Positions 9,923 to 19,178 of a stretch of DNA of 64,000 nt are shown piece by piece. The first letter of the stretch is position 1. Each line of letters begins with the position of its first letter. Under the pieces are notes generated by a model, which did no database searches, had not been told where the DNA came from, and was given only the letters and a program-made list of their open reading frames with translations. This DNA is from an uncultured bacterium (GTDB lineage Bacteria; Planctomycetota; GCA-002687715). The DNA is taken from positions 186,001-250,000 of the forward strand of contig CADEGH010000002.1 in assembly GCA_902826835.1 (NCBI GenBank), written 5' to 3'. Both the position numbers and the translations under genes were made by a program.

Positions 9923-10759
9923 ATGGCCCCCGCAAAATCCTCCCCACGGCGCCAGGCCGGCTACCTCCACGGTTACTCGAGCACCGAGCAGGATCGGCTG
10001 AGACGCCAAGCCCGGGTCCTCGAGCCGATGGTCCACGACCGACTCCCCTTCTGGCGGCGTCGGCGCATCGTGGAAATCGGCAGCGGCGTGGGCGCCCAAA
10101 CCGAAATCCTCCTCCGCCGTTTTCCCGAACTCGCGGTCACCTGTGTGGAACGCAGCCCTCACCAGCTCGCGGATGCCAAGCGGTACTTGGCGTCGGTTCC
10201 GTGGGCGAAGGGCCGCTTCACCCTCGCCGAGGAGGATGCGCTGCGCCTCAGCTTCGAGCGCGAATCGTTCGACGGCGCGTTCCTGTGCTGGATCCTCGAG
10301 CATGTTCCCGATCCGGCGCGTGTCTTGACCGAGGCCCGCCGCGTCCTCATCCCGGGAGCGCCGATCGTCGCCAACGAAGTGCTCAACGCGACTTTCTTCC
10401 TCGATCCCTACAGCCCAAACACCCTCCGCTATTGGATGGCCTTCAACGATCACCAGCTCGAGATCGGGGGCGATCCTTTCATCGGCGCCAAGCTCGGGAA
10501 TCTCCTCCAGGCCGCCGGCTTCCACGACATCCGCACTGAGGTGAAGACTTTCCACTACGACAATCGCTCGCCGGGCGAACGCGCCGAGTTCCTCGCTTAT
10601 TGGACTGATCTCCTTCTTTCGGGAGCACCGGGCCTCCTCGAAGCCAAGCGCGTGAAGAAGGCCGAGGTCCTGGCCATGAAAGACGAACTCGATCGGGTCG
10701 GCCGAGATCCGAACAGCGTGTTCTTCTACTCCTTCATCCAGGCCCACGCGCTCGCTTGA
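9923..10759 (+). CDS. Class I SAM-dependent methyltransferase
   Basis: The 278-aa protein has the SAM-binding motif I VEIGSGVGAQTEILL at about residues 50-65, an acidic residue (VE) at the end of strand 2, and the post-motif segment FDGAFLCWILEHVPDPARV, as in the Methyltransf_11/25 group. The C-terminal half (YFxxNTLRYWMAFND-type segment) should bind the substrate and suggests none that I recognise. The gene is divergent from the DUF1080 gene with 82 bp between them, and a sigma factor gene begins 22 bp downstream, so it may head a three-gene operon with the sigma factor and kinase. Methyltransferase identity is confident. Confidence 0.85.
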   Translation: MAPAKSSPRRQAGYLHGYSSTEQDRLRRQARVLEPMVHDRLPFWRRRRIVEIGSGVGAQTEILLRRFPELAVTCVERSPHQLADAKRYLASVPWAKGRFTLAEEDALRLSFERESFDGAFLCWILEHVPDPARVLTEARRVLIPGAPIVANEVLNATFFLDPYSPNTLRYWMAFNDHQLEIGGDPFIGAKLGNLLQAAGFHDIRTEVKTFHYDNRSPGERAEFLAYWTDLLLSGAPGLLEAKRVKKAEVLAMKDELDRVGRDPNSVFFYSFIQAHALA

Positions 10760-10781
10760 TCGGCGCCGCGATCCCGATTCC

Positions 10782-11387
10782 ATGAGCAGCGCATCAGGAA
10801 ACTACGACGAGAGTTCCGACCTCGAGGCCGCCCGCCAGGGCTCCCCGGCGGCCTTCTCGCGACTCTACGAGACGCATGCCCCCGCGCTGCACCTCTGGGC
10901 GACCTTTCGCATTCGCCCCGCCCTGCGCGGACGCATCGACCCCGAAGACGTCGTCCAGGAAACCTGGTGCCGCGCGTTCCGTCTCATTCCCAAGTATCCG
11001 CCGGAGACGCCGTTCCGCGCCTGGCTGTTCCGTATCGCGAATTTGGTCCTCTTCGATCTCTTCAAGCGCGCCCGTCCGACCAAGGCCTCGGCATTGGAAG
11101 CCACCGACAAACAACAAGCCCTCGCAAACCTCCCCGAAGACGCCACCGCGATCTCCAAGCGCGCCGCCCGCAACGAACACCTTCTCCAATTCTTGGCCGC
11201 GACCCGGGATTTGGACGACGCCGACCGGGAACTCCTCCTTCTCCGTGGCCTCGAAGGACGCAGTCACGAAGAAGTCTCCGTCCAGCTCGGGATCGAACCC
11301 GCCACCCTCCGCAAGCGCTGGCAGCGACTGCGGGATCGCTTGCAGTCCGAAGTCGGTCTACAGGCAATCGTGATCGATTGCGATTAG
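10782..11387 (+). CDS. ECF-type RNA polymerase sigma factor
   Basis: This 201-aa protein shows sigma-70 region 2 (about residues 35-95, with DPEDVVQETWCRAF and PFRAWLFRIANLVLFDLFKRA) and region 4 (about 145-195, with LLLLRGLEGRSHEEVSVQLG and a helix-turn-helix). There are no regions 1.1 or 3, as expected for ECF sigma factors. It sits 22 bp after the methyltransferase gene and 9 bp before a Ser/Thr kinase-TPR gene. In Planctomycetota, ECF factors encoded beside such kinases may be controlled by phosphorylation instead of a classical anti-sigma factor; that is an inference here. Confidence 0.9.
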   Translation: MSSASGNYDESSDLEAARQGSPAAFSRLYETHAPALHLWATFRIRPALRGRIDPEDVVQETWCRAFRLIPKYPPETPFRAWLFRIANLVLFDLFKRARPTKASALEATDKQQALANLPEDATAISKRAARNEHLLQFLAATRDLDDADRELLLLRGLEGRSHEEVSVQLGIEPATLRKRWQRLRDRLQSEVGLQAIVIDCD

Positions 11388-11390
11388 AAT
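11385..11390 (+). promoter_or_regulatory. -10-like TAGAAT six bases before the kinase start
   Basis: TAGAAT lies exactly six bases before the GTG start of the kinase gene, overlapping the stop codon of the sigma gene. The same arrangement occurs before the ATPase at 44061 and the oxidoreductase at 55879. It would place transcription start at or near the start codon, giving a leaderless mRNA. No clear -35 box is visible. Confidence 0.45.
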
Positions 11391-11396
11391 CGGCGC

Positions 11397-14372
11397 GTGA
11401 CCAACGAGCCCTCTTCCCGCGACGAATTTGTCCGATTCCTCGCCCGATTCGAATCGGATCTCATGCACCGTCGGGTCGCCACGCTGCGCGAGTATCTCTC
11501 CGCCTTTCCCGCGGCGGACTCGGACGCGATCGCGATCGAGATTCTCGGTCGGCGAGACTTTCTTGAGGGAGCCTCCGCGCCGTCCGATGCCACATTGGCC
11601 GACGCCCACACGCCTGCGGGCTTTCTGAGCGCGGGGGGGCGCCTCGGCCAGTACGGCATCGAACGGGAGCTCGGGCGGGGTGGGCAGGGCACCGTGTACC
11701 TCGCGCGGGACACGAGACTCGGTCGGTTGGTAGCTCTCAAGGTCCTGGACGGGTCATTGACTGCCGACGAAGGTGGGCAGACCCGATTCCAGCGGGAAGC
11801 GCTGATTGCGTCCAAGTTGGACCATCCGGGGATTTGCACGGTCTACGAGAGCGGATTCGATCGTGGCAAGTTCTACATTGCGATGCGCTACGTGGCCGGC
11901 GAGTCGCTGAAGAACTTCCTCGCTCGCCCGGTGGATCGATCCCGCTCCGATCGGGAGACTCTGCTCCGTCTCGTCGAGCAGTTGGCGCGGGCGCTGCACG
12001 TCGCCCACGAAGCCGGAGTCGTGCATCGCGACTTGAAGCCCGGCAACATCATGGTGACTCCCGATGGTGGGCCGGTGATTCTGGATTTCGGGCTCGCCCG
12101 CCTGGAGGACATCGGGGGGCCTACCCTGACCCAGACCGGTGACGTCTTTGGCACCCCGGCCTACATGGCTCCGGAGCAGATCCGCGGACACGGAGATCTC
12201 GTCACCCGCCAGAGCGATGTCTACGCCCTCGGCGTGACGCTCTTCGAGTGTCTCACACGCCGGAAAGCGTTCGAAGAGGCAACCCGTGAAGCGACTTACC
12301 ACGCGATCTTGACGCGCGAGGTCCCCAATATCCAACGCATGGTTCCGGGTATTGGCACCGACGTGCGGGTCATCGTGGAGACCGCGCTGGCGAAGGAGCC
12401 GGAGCGGAGGTACGTCACGGCCGAGGCGTTTGCCAACGATCTCGCGGCCGTCCTCGAGAATCGGCCGATTCAGGCTCGCCAGACCTCGTGGTTCGGGCGC
12501 CTGCGGCGTTTCCGTCGTCGCGAGCCAGCCAAAGCGGCCCTCGCGGCAGTCCTGCTCATCGGATTGCCAATCATCGGAGCGTTGGCGGCCCAGATTTGGG
12601 ACAACCGGGGACGGATCGAGATCGCCCAACAATTCGAACGGGAAAGTCGGCGCGAGCATTGGCTCGAACTTGCGAGCCAAGCCCTCAGTACCCACGATGA
12701 TGAAGGCGCCGAGCGCGCGGCGCTCGAGGCCTTGAAGATCGACCCCGACTCTCCGGAGGCCCAGGCCTACCTGGTCCTGTCGCTGATCCGCCAGAGGAAC
12801 CCTTCCGCAGCTCGCACTCAGTTGAAAGAGCGTGGCCACAAGCTTCTCGGGCGCCGCGCCGGTGGCGCGCTCGAACTCGAAATCCGAAGACTCGAAGCGG
12901 CGGACGCCACGAGTGCGCTGAACGAGGCGGACCTACCTCCCTCGCGGGACGGCACCGACCACTTCCTCGAAGGTCTGCGTCACTCGATCCTTGCCGTCGA
13001 CGCGAGCCCAGCCCGCGCGCACCTGGCCTTGGAGTCGCTGACCATGGCCATCCTTCTCTGCGACGGACCGCGCGCCATCCACTTCACGGAGCGGGTCAAG
13101 GCCGCGGGCATGGCGAGGGACCGTCGGGTTCTCGAAGAATCGGAACGGGTCTTGAAAGCGCGGTGGCCCAATTCGGCGAGCGCGCACTTCGCGATCGGCC
13201 TCGGCTACGAACGCCTTGGCGCGTGGGAAGCGGCCGCGGCGGCCACGGAGACCGCCCTCCAGTTGCGCCAGGAGTTTCCAGAAGCCCTGCAGAATCTGGG
13301 GGCGGTACGCCTTCAGGAGGGTCGGCTGGAGGAGGCGCGCACGATCCTCAAGACCGTCATCGCACAACGGCCGAATCTGGCCAACGCCCACACCAACCTC
13401 GGAAACGTGCTGCACCGGATGGGTCAGCTCACGGAAGCTCTGCAATCCCATGATCAGGCCCTTCGAATCGATCCCGAGTCCACGGTGGCCCACAACAACC
13501 GCGGCACGGTGCTTCGTGAGCTCGGGCGCCTCGATGAGGCGATCGCCGCGCACGAGGCGGCCCTTTGTCATGCACCGGAGAATGCCTCGGCCTACCTGAA
13601 CCTGGGCGGTGTGTTTCTGGAGAAAGGGGACACCAAGGCGGCGGAGTCGGCCTTCGAGTCCGCGCTGAGGATCGACCCCACGGATGCCGAAGCCCAAAAC
13701 ATGCTGGGCCGCCTGAAGGCTCGGCGCGGCGACTACGAAGGCGCGATCCGCGCGCATGAGGCCGCGATTCGGCAAGTCCCCGACTACGCCGAGGCCATTG
13801 GCTACCTCGGGCACTGCTTGCGCCAACTGGGCCGACTCGAAGAGGCTTTGGCCGCGTTCCGCCGGAGCCACGAGCTGGGAAGTAGCCTCAGCGCGTGGCA
13901 ACTCCCGACCGGCCGGTGGATTGCGGAATGCGAGCGGGAACTGCGCTCCGCGGGAATTGATGAACCCATCGCTCGGGAAGATCTCGAAGCCCAACCCCGG
14001 CAGACTTGGCGGGGGCTCGCGATCCGTGCTCTCGACCGCAAGCAGTATCGACGCGCCCTCTCGATCGGGCGCGCGATCCGAGAGCACGCCGATTCGGAGG
14101 CACGTCCCGGCGAGGAGTCGATTCGCATACTCTGCGCGCGTGCAGCCGCCGCGCTCGGCGATGCGGCCACTACCGGCGAACCCCGTTCCGGCGAGCCCTT
14201 GTCGACAGAGGCTCGGCAGTGGATCCGCGAAGAAATTTCGCAGTGGGCCAGCGCCCTTCGGCGGGAGCTCGTCACCGAAGAGGACCTTTCGGCGAAATTG
14301 TCGCAATGGCGCCGCTATCCCGAGTTCCGCGCGCTGTCGGCCGAGTCTGAACTCTGGAGCCTGCCGGACTGA
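11397..14372 (+). CDS. Membrane-anchored Ser/Thr protein kinase with TPR repeats
   Basis: The 991-aa product has an N-terminal ~60-residue helical region, a full kinase domain (about residues 80-350; glycine loop GRGGQGTVYLARD, VALKVL lysine, HRDLKPGNIMV catalytic loop, DFGLAR, GTPAYMAPEQ), one membrane segment at about 379-400, and about ten TPR units from 410 to 860. All catalytic residues are present. The kinase should face the cytoplasm, with the TPRs on the far side of the membrane. The GTG start at 11397 has no Shine-Dalgarno sequence but a TAGAAT six bases upstream. It follows a sigma factor by 9 bp, a typical planctomycete pair. The N-terminal ~60 residues resemble those of the membrane protein at 24230-25333. 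Confidence 0.93.
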   Translation: MTNEPSSRDEFVRFLARFESDLMHRRVATLREYLSAFPAADSDAIAIEILGRRDFLEGASAPSDATLADAHTPAGFLSAGGRLGQYGIERELGRGGQGTVYLARDTRLGRLVALKVLDGSLTADEGGQTRFQREALIASKLDHPGICTVYESGFDRGKFYIAMRYVAGESLKNFLARPVDRSRSDRETLLRLVEQLARALHVAHEAGVVHRDLKPGNIMVTPDGGPVILDFGLARLEDIGGPTLTQTGDVFGTPAYMAPEQIRGHGDLVTRQSDVYALGVTLFECLTRRKAFEEATREATYHAILTREVPNIQRMVPGIGTDVRVIVETALAKEPERRYVTAEAFANDLAAVLENRPIQARQTSWFGRLRRFRRREPAKAALAAVLLIGLPIIGALAAQIWDNRGRIEIAQQFERESRREHWLELASQALSTHDDEGAERAALEALKIDPDSPEAQAYLVLSLIRQRNPSAARTQLKERGHKLLGRRAGGALELEIRRLEAADATSALNEADLPPSRDGTDHFLEGLRHSILAVDASPARAHLALESLTMAILLCDGPRAIHFTERVKAAGMARDRRVLEESERVLKARWPNSASAHFAIGLGYERLGAWEAAAAATETALQLRQEFPEALQNLGAVRLQEGRLEEARTILKTVIAQRPNLANAHTNLGNVLHRMGQLTEALQSHDQALRIDPESTVAHNNRGTVLRELGRLDEAIAAHEAALCHAPENASAYLNLGGVFLEKGDTKAAESAFESALRIDPTDAEAQNMLGRLKARRGDYEGAIRAHEAAIRQVPDYAEAIGYLGHCLRQLGRLEEALAAFRRSHELGSSLSAWQLPTGRWIAECERELRSAGIDEPIAREDLEAQPRQTWRGLAIRALDRKQYRRALSIGRAIREHADSEARPGEESIRILCARAAAALGDAATTGEPRSGEPLSTEARQWIREEISQWASALRRELVTEEDLSAKLSQWRRYPEFRALSAESELWSLPD

Positions 14373-14399
14373 GCTCCTTGGCTCGCTTCCCGGGGCAGC

Positions 14400-16052
14400 T
14401 CAATCCCCGGAGTCGATGAGCGCCGCCGCCAGGCGCTCTTCGCGACGCTCGAGCGAGCGCCCCATCAAGAAAACGGTCAGCGCGTAGATGCCACCGGCCA
14501 AGCCGATGCCCAGCGGGATCGTGACCCAGAGCGCCGAGTCGGGCAAGATTCGCGAGCCCGAGAACCAGCGCAGGCGCGGGAGCAAGGCCAAACCGACCAG
14601 GATTGCGCCCATCAGAATCGCCGGAAGGAAGAGGAACCCCCGCGTGGCCTGAGCGGCACACCCAGCATTTTCCATGCGCTGGCCCTGGATGGCCCGTCGC
14701 CCCGGCGTGAACAAGCGGGTCGGGGCCACCACCGACACGATGTTCCCGAGGGACACCACCACGAGGTCGGCGATCAGGACGGCGATCAGCACGAACGGGA
14801 ATTGGTCGAGGTGCGCGCGCCAATCGCCCCGCATCACTCCGCCCGTCACGAGAAGGATGGCGGCGAGGATCGCGTCGAAGACCACGAAGATGCTGAGGAG
14901 CGCGATGCCTCTCCCGAGCAGGAGCTTCCAGCGCGGGAGCGGCGAGAGCAATTGGAGCGTGATGCCGCGCCCGTCGAGCCCAAACAAGCTCTGGGCGAAC
15001 GCGAGGTGGGACATCGCGAGCAGGCCCGGGAGCGCGTAGGCCAATGACGGCAGTGGATTGCCCCGCTTCATGCTTTGGAACTGGATGAAGGCGAACGGCA
15101 GCACCAAGAACACCGTCTGTTGGAGATAAAGTCCCTTGACGTGGGGCTCGCGCCAATAGACATGGCGACCCGACTCGACGAGGGCGGCGAGGTCGCGTGG
15201 TAACCATCGCCAGGCTCGCGTCTCCTCCCCGCCAATCGCCTTGGCCTCCGGGGACGGCACTTGCCCGAGGTAACTCGCTCGGAGTGCCCGCGCCCCGAGC
15301 GCGAACGCGAAAGTGAAGACGGAGAGGACTCCGATACCGAGCAGCCCGGCGAGCCCGGGAGAGATGTCGAGCAAGAACAATCGCGCCAGCCACTGCGAGG
15401 GGATGAACCAAAGCGGCGCCGCCGGATCCGCTTCCACCAAGCGTTGGAAGCCCTGCGAGTCGAAGCTCCGGATCGCGATGAACACTCCGGTCCCGAGGAT
15501 GCTGGCGAAGATCGTCACGAGGTCGCGGAGGCGTCGGCGCGTAAACGCCAGCAGGAGCCACAAATTGAAGAGCAGGGCGAAGGCGTGCCCGAGGAGGAGC
15601 AAAAGGACGACGATCGCGACCCGGCACAGGATGATGCTCGCGCCGCCGCCGGCTCCGACGACGATCCCGAGCGCCGGCGCGCCGTAGAACAACGCCATGG
15701 GCGACACGAGGCCGGACGCGACCATCGCCGAGAAGACTTCGCGCTCCCGCACCGGCAGGTGCATCAGTCGCGAGACGTCGAAGAACTCGGAGGCCGCGAG
15801 ACTCATCAGGCCGAACAAGACCTGGGCGACGAAGGTCGACACGAAGACGAGGCGGACCATTTCCGGCAGAAGGGAAGGCGTAGCCCGCACTTGTCCCGCC
15901 GTGATCCAAGCCGTGCCGACCGCCATCACGAGGAAGATGGCCCATCCGAACAGGAACGCCACCATGCGTCCCGGCGACTGCCCGCTCGCCCGCAGCGTGA
16001 GTTTCAGCCGCAGGCCCAAGAGAAGAATGAACCGGCCAAAGGAATCTCTCAC
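14400..16052 (-). CDS. ABC-2-type transporter permease
   Basis: The 550-aa protein is strongly hydrophobic with roughly twelve predicted membrane segments (for example MVAFLFGWAIFLVMAVGTAW and LLLLGHAFALLFNLWLLLAF). Its start overlaps the stop of the ATP-binding gene by four bases (ATGA), so the two are translationally coupled. It resembles large ABC-2 permeases of bacterial efflux or bacteriocin-type exporters. The substrate cannot be inferred from sequence. Confidence 0.85.
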   Translation of the reverse strand: MRDSFGRFILLLGLRLKLTLRASGQSPGRMVAFLFGWAIFLVMAVGTAWITAGQVRATPSLLPEMVRLVFVSTFVAQVLFGLMSLAASEFFDVSRLMHLPVREREVFSAMVASGLVSPMALFYGAPALGIVVGAGGGASIILCRVAIVVLLLLLGHAFALLFNLWLLLAFTRRRLRDLVTIFASILGTGVFIAIRSFDSQGFQRLVEADPAAPLWFIPSQWLARLFLLDISPGLAGLLGIGVLSVFTFAFALGARALRASYLGQVPSPEAKAIGGEETRAWRWLPRDLAALVESGRHVYWREPHVKGLYLQQTVFLVLPFAFIQFQSMKRGNPLPSLAYALPGLLAMSHLAFAQSLFGLDGRGITLQLLSPLPRWKLLLGRGIALLSIFVVFDAILAAILLVTGGVMRGDWRAHLDQFPFVLIAVLIADLVVVSLGNIVSVVAPTRLFTPGRRAIQGQRMENAGCAAQATRGFLFLPAILMGAILVGLALLPRLRWFSGSRILPDSALWVTIPLGIGLAGGIYALTVFLMGRSLERREERLAAALIDSGD

Positions 16053-16969
16053 CCGAGAAACTCCAGGGTTCCGCGCTTCGCGCCCGATCGTCCGGCAACG
16101 TGGACAAACACGTCTTCGAGGCTCGCTTCGGGCAAGAGCCCGGCTTGACTACGCACCTCGGAGAGCGTTCCCAGCACCTGCAACTTCCCCTGTGCGATGA
16201 TGGCGATGCGAGTGCAGAGCTTTTCGACGAGTTCGAGAACGTGCGACGAGAAGAAGATCGTGACTCCTCTCGCGACCGCATCCCGCAGGACCTCTCGGAT
16301 TCCCCGCACACTCACCACGTCGATGCCGTTGAAGGGTTCATCCAGGAACAACACCCGGGGCGCCGGCAAGAGGGCGCAGGCCAGGCTCACCTTCTTGCGC
16401 ATCCCCTGCGAGAAGTCGAGCACCATCTTGCGCCGATCGGCGGCGGCGATTTCCATGAGGTCGAGCAGCGGCCCCGAGCGATCGCGGATCTGTTCGTGCG
16501 TCAAGCCGTGCAGACGCCCGACGAGCGACAGCATCTCCAGAGGCGTGAGCCTCTCGTAGAGGACGGATTCCTCCGGCAGCACGCCGATCCGTCTCCGCAC
16601 TTCCAAAGACTCGCGCTCGACATCAAACCCCAGGACTTTGGCGCTCCCCGAATCGGGGCGCAGAAGTCCGCAGAGCATCTTGATCGTGGTGGACTTCCCC
16701 GCCCCGTTCGGGCCGAGAAAGCCAAAAAACTCGCCGGCATAGACTTTCAGGTCCAGGCCGCTCACCGCCACTTTGGACCCGAAGCTCCGGGTCAACCCGG
16801 CAATCTCGACCGCGACCGCCGAGGTACCCGCTAGCGTCGGGGCCGACTCCGGCGGCATCTCCGCCGCGGCCCCAGGGTCCGCTCCCGGCCCCGCCCCCTC
16901 CCGGGGCACCTCGGCTAGCGGCTCTCTCGCCCCCCCATCCCCCGGCGACTCCCCCAAGCTTTCCGTCAT
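16049..16969 (-). CDS. ABC transporter ATP-binding protein
   Basis: This 306-aa protein contains Walker A GPNGAGKSTT, Walker B VLFLDEPF, a signature-like SQGMRKKVSLACAL, and a switch histidine in FFSSHVLEL. The N-terminal ~55 residues are a low-complexity Gly/Ala/Pro/Glu linker that precedes the usual family start. The domain belongs to the CcmA/YhaQ-like group paired with ABC-2 permeases, and it is coupled to the permease through an ATGA overlap. No substrate-binding protein gene is adjacent, consistent with export. Confidence 0.92.
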   Translation of the reverse strand: MTESLGESPGDGGAREPLAEVPREGAGPGADPGAAAEMPPESAPTLAGTSAVAVEIAGLTRSFGSKVAVSGLDLKVYAGEFFGFLGPNGAGKSTTIKMLCGLLRPDSGSAKVLGFDVERESLEVRRRIGVLPEESVLYERLTPLEMLSLVGRLHGLTHEQIRDRSGPLLDLMEIAAADRRKMVLDFSQGMRKKVSLACALLPAPRVLFLDEPFNGIDVVSVRGIREVLRDAVARGVTIFFSSHVLELVEKLCTRIAIIAQGKLQVLGTLSEVRSQAGLLPEASLEDVFVHVAGRSGAKRGTLEFLG

Positions 16970-17034
16970 GCCTGAAGGTCCCTACTCCCGGACTCCCCTT
17001 CAACCGCTGAAGGAAACCGAGTGGATCCTAAGGC

Positions 17035-17445
17035 TCACTGAGCCTTTTTTTGAGTCGGCCGCTTGCCGAGATCGCGACTGCGTGGAACCGCAATGTGCTT
17101 CGGGGGAACCCGCGCCTCGGGAGGACTAGGGCAGTCCGCCGAGGGAGGCCGCGGCCGTAACTCGTTGGCCAGCTTGATCTTGCGAATCACCGACCGCAAC
17201 TTTCGCGCTCTTTCTTCGACCGTTCCACTCGCTCGGTCAGCCGCCTCCCGGGCCGCGCATTCGCTACAGACCTTCAGGTGGGCGTCGACCCAAGCCGCCT
17301 CGCGCTTCGACAGATCCCCCCCACTCCAAAAGATGAAGTCGATCTCGGAGGGGTGACCCAAGCTCTCAGGAGTCCGCCGCAAAACCTCCTCGGCGGCAGC
17401 CTCCCAGATGGCGTCCCATTCAGTTTGCTTGTTTTGCGGATTCAT
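17035..17445 (-). CDS. Small protein with zinc-finger anti-sigma motif
   Basis: The 136-aa product has a His-x3-Cys-x2-Cys motif (H56, C60, C63; HLKVCSEC), the signature of zinc-binding anti-sigma domains, followed by basic and Pro-rich sequence. I see no membrane segment, so it would be a soluble anti-sigma factor. It lies 188 bp downstream of the sigma factor gene at 17634-18230 on the same strand, making that sigma factor the likely partner. The C-terminus is lysine-rich (KKAQ). Anti-sigma function is an inference from the motif and position. Confidence 0.6.
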   Translation of the reverse strand: MNPQNKQTEWDAIWEAAAEEVLRRTPESLGHPSEIDFIFWSGGDLSKREAAWVDAHLKVCSECAAREAADRASGTVEERARKLRSVIRKIKLANELRPRPPSADCPSPPEARVPPKHIAVPRSRDLGKRPTQKKAQ

Positions 17446-17633
17446 GGCCGACCACTCCCTCGCAGGCCTTCCGGCTTGGCCGTGTGGCCTGAGGGTTTAA
17501 CTCGCGAGCGCAGACTTTCGAAAACACCTACTAAGCGGCTGAGAAGCCAATTCCTGACAATATTTTTCGGGGATTTGTCCGCTTTCGCGAGGTCCAACTG
17601 GAAGTGTCCCTTTCAAAGTCGGGGGGGCAGAGA

Positions 17634-18230
17634 TCAAGAGCGAAGTTTGGCCGCAGCGCGCAGTCGTGATCGAGCACGGCTCAAACTCTGTTCAACCGCC
17701 TTCTGACTGATTCGCTCAAGCGAGGCGATTTCTCGGACCGACAGCCCGTCGAGGAACCTCCTGAACATACGGACCATCCGAGGGGATGACTTTCGTCCCA
17801 ACCACGATAGAGCCCATTCAACCTCATCGGCCATCGTGAGATTAGCCCCGGGGTCCTGAGCCCGCGAAGACGCAAGTGAAGATTCAAGCTGCGACCGCTC
17901 AAGCGAAGCGGAGCGCGAATGACGTCCCCGAACGTCCCTCCTCCTCACATGGTCCATCAACGTCCTCCGCGCTGCAACATTGAAGTAGCGAAGAAACTCA
18001 TTGGGCGAGGCTGGGACTAAGGACCGATCGTATCGGAGCAGCTCAGACAAGACGTCATGAAGCAAGTCCTCTTCGGTGATGCCCAAAGCCGTACGAGGCC
18101 GCACGAGTCGACGGCAGATCTCGTGTAGCTGTCTCCAAAGTTGGCGGAGTTGTTCATCAAGAAGTGAGAAGTCACCGCGAAGCCAGTCCTCGGACGGCTG
18201 ACGAGGGCCGGGTTGCTCAGGGTGGTCCAC
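17634..18230 (-). CDS. ECF-like RNA polymerase sigma factor
   Basis: The 198-aa protein has a region-2-like segment (about residues 30-100; ITEEDLLHDVLSELLRY and FLRYFNVAARRTLMDHVRRRD) and a region-4 helix-turn-helix (FLDGLSVREIASLERIS then SLSRARSRL). Its GTG start overlaps the TAG stop of the upstream restriction-endonuclease-like gene by one base (TAGTG), with GGAGGAG ahead, so the two are translated together. Coupling a sigma factor to a nuclease-like gene is unusual. Confidence 0.8.
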   Translation of the reverse strand: MDHPEQPGPRQPSEDWLRGDFSLLDEQLRQLWRQLHEICRRLVRPRTALGITEEDLLHDVLSELLRYDRSLVPASPNEFLRYFNVAARRTLMDHVRRRDVRGRHSRSASLERSQLESSLASSRAQDPGANLTMADEVEWALSWLGRKSSPRMVRMFRRFLDGLSVREIASLERISQKAVEQSLSRARSRLRAAAKLRS

Positions 18231-18916
18231 TAGCTCCTCCGTCTACGGCTGCGGATTCCGAGCGACCAAACTTCTTTGCAGTATTCGGCAAAATCCTCCG
18301 GAGGGTTTGAGCAACGAGACCGCTCGGAGAGGAACTGCCGCCGAAGTCGCGGCAGGAACTTCAAGAAGGAGGCCAGCGCAACCTCTGTCGATTCCGGTTC
18401 GAGCAACTCACGGTGTGCCCGACCGAGGACGCCAGGAAGAGGTGCCTGCCCCAGCCACTCAACCGACTGGGCGCGCAACTCGGATCCACTGAACTTTCGT
18501 ACCTGGGTGCGCACGGCATCCAGCCCGGACACCCCGGCTCCCTGCAAGAACTCTTCGGTAATGGACCAAAATCCCAGCCCGAGTTTCTGGAGTCGCGTGA
18601 GATCCGATTGCTCGGGCGGGGAGTCGCAGAGCTCCACCCGGATTCCGAGAAGCCACCTCAGAACATCCAGAGCATCGCAAGCGCCACTCGTCAGGCCGTG
18701 AGTAGCCACCACCAAGAACACGGATGGAAGCAAGTGCGTAGGAGTTCGCACCAGATCGATCACCTTGCCCGCAACCTCGTCCTTCCCAATGGCGCGATGG
18801 TGCCGTTTGCACTCGACAATCCAAAGCCCACCGCTTTCATGGACTCCGTCCAAGTCCCGACCGCCCTGGTGACCAGCGCTCCTCTTTCGCACCTCTGGAA
18901 AACAACCGCTCTCCAC
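18230..18916 (-). CDS. Restriction-endonuclease-like (PD-(D/E)XK) protein, start uncertain
   Basis: The 228-aa reading begins at GTG 18916. Near its N-terminus is GGRDLDGVHES, followed after about a dozen residues by LWIVECKRHHRAIG: the D...(D/E)-x-K arrangement of restriction-endonuclease-like nucleases such as Mrr-type domains. The frame stays open upstream for another 24 codons (to a stop at 18989-18991), and those codons read as a plausible N-terminal helix of such a nuclease (WSFEELVRRWLVES), yet contain no ATG, GTG or TTG. So the true start is probably further upstream with a frameshift, or it uses a rare codon. The C-terminal 100 residues are unrecognised. Role may be DNA cleavage or defence; activity is not shown. 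Confidence 0.55.
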   Translation of the reverse strand: MESGCFPEVRKRSAGHQGGRDLDGVHESGGLWIVECKRHHRAIGKDEVAGKVIDLVRTPTHLLPSVFLVVATHGLTSGACDALDVLRWLLGIRVELCDSPPEQSDLTRLQKLGLGFWSITEEFLQGAGVSGLDAVRTQVRKFSGSELRAQSVEWLGQAPLPGVLGRAHRELLEPESTEVALASFLKFLPRLRRQFLSERSRCSNPPEDFAEYCKEVWSLGIRSRRRRS

Positions 18917-19178
18917 GAGCCAACGTCGTACGAGCTCTTCGAAAGACCAAGTTCCCGAGCTCGGGGCGAAGCTACGAAGCGCGTCATCCTAGAGCAGTTG
19001 CGCCATGACTTGTCGGCATGATATCACACGCGGTCGTCGACTTGGCTCGCCGTAGCCGGTTCCAAGCCGAGGACATCAAGTTCATTGCCCGCTCGAGGTG
19101 CTCGTGGGGGGGTCTGGTAGCGCTGGGCCGGAATGCCGCATCGGGCGTTGCACGAGTATCTGAACAGGCGTCCCGGGC

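Noticed and set aside
14272..16311. Minus-strand frame overlapping the ABC permease in another frame
   Set aside because: Arg/Pro/Gly-rich shadow of the permease, without membrane pattern or motifs.
17030..17051. Hairpin AAGGCTC/GAGCCTT followed by seven T, like a plus-strand terminator
   Set aside because: No plus-strand gene precedes it, and the T-run encodes the lysines at the end of the minus-strand zinc-finger protein.
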